A stretch of DNA of 39,934 nt, taken from NCBI RefSeq assembly GCF_014647675.1, contig NZ_BMPQ01000024.1:37148-77081 (forward strand). Direction: 5' to 3'. Made by a program: the position numbers and the translations under genes. Below the pieces are notes generated by a model, which saw only the letters and a list, made by a program, of their open reading frames with translations, ran no database searches and was not told the origin of the DNA. The number at the start of each line of letters is the position of its first letter. Positions within the stretch are counted from its first letter, which is position 1. Shown here one piece after another: positions 39,851-39,934 of the stretch. Source of the DNA: Streptomyces flaveus. Its GTDB lineage: Bacteria > Actinomycetota > Actinomycetes > Streptomycetales > Streptomycetaceae.

Positions 39851-39934
39851 GGGTTTACCTCCCACGCTTGACGTCCTCGACGTGATCGAGAGGGGGCGTG
39901 GTGCGTATGCCCCGGCGCGGGGGTTTCACGCGAA

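Noticed and set aside
1..39934. CRISPR arrays, rRNA genes, integrase/att sites or a replication origin
   Set aside because: No regularly spaced repeats, rRNA-like sequence, integrase motif or DnaA-box cluster was seen.

Overview
The window is chromosomal DNA from a Streptomyces or very close relative. The DNA is about 70% G+C with strong G/C bias at third codon positions and many GTG starts. Several genes look leaderless, sugar ABC operons lack their own ATPase, and Tat and lipoprotein signals are common. The block hemE / DUF3000 gene / LuxR-type regulator / RNase D / fadA-fadB agrees, from memory, with the S. coelicolor SCO6031-SCO6026 neighbourhood, with accessory genes inserted between the core genes.

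Left part (1-13.9 kb, mostly accessory). First comes the N-terminal 860 codons of an FtsK/SpoIIIE, EccC/EssC-like secretion ATPase (minus strand, cut by the window edge) and a divergent single-pass membrane protein. Next is an ECF sigma factor with no recognisable anti-sigma gene beside it; its upstream region carries two perfect 18-bp direct repeats. Then a secreted LamG protein, a Tat-exported GH43-type glycosidase, a lower-GC condensation-fold acyltransferase between gene debris (a truncated reading frame on one side, an IS5-type transposase remnant on the other), a membrane protein, a Tap-type secreted tripeptidyl aminopeptidase, and a NarL-type two-component pair. A 3' fragment of a rhomboid protease abuts hemE.

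Middle (13.9-30.3 kb). hemE diverges from a DUF3000 gene. After it come a response-regulator-like protein whose phosphorylation site is Glu instead of Asp, an aldo/keto reductase divergent from a TetR regulator with two matching palindromic operators, and RNase D. A mannoside-use module follows: binding protein, two permeases and no ATPase, divergent from a GH2 beta-mannosidase coupled to a LacI regulator. The fatty-acid beta-oxidation pair (thiolase plus FadB-type multifunctional enzyme) has palindromes over its promoter.

Right part (30.4-39.9 kb). Two convergent, translationally coupled gene pairs meet at a perfect 32-nt palindromic terminator. The plus-strand pair is a membrane-anchored CBM3-like/GH16 protein and a Tat-exported NodB-type deacetylase. 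The minus-strand pair is a nucleotide-sugar dehydrogenase with the UDP-HexNAc dehydrogenase signature and a GT2 synthase with hyaluronan-synthase-like motifs and a Gln/Gly-rich tail. I read this as a biosynthesis, modification and trimming locus for an uncharacterised, probably uronic-acid-containing, extracellular polysaccharide. It is the best candidate here for an undescribed system. A lectin-like beta-propeller protein, a large inverted repeat with a nested hairpin, a small NYN/YacP-type nuclease and an APC amino-acid permease complete the window. No tRNA, rRNA, CRISPR array or replication origin was recognised.
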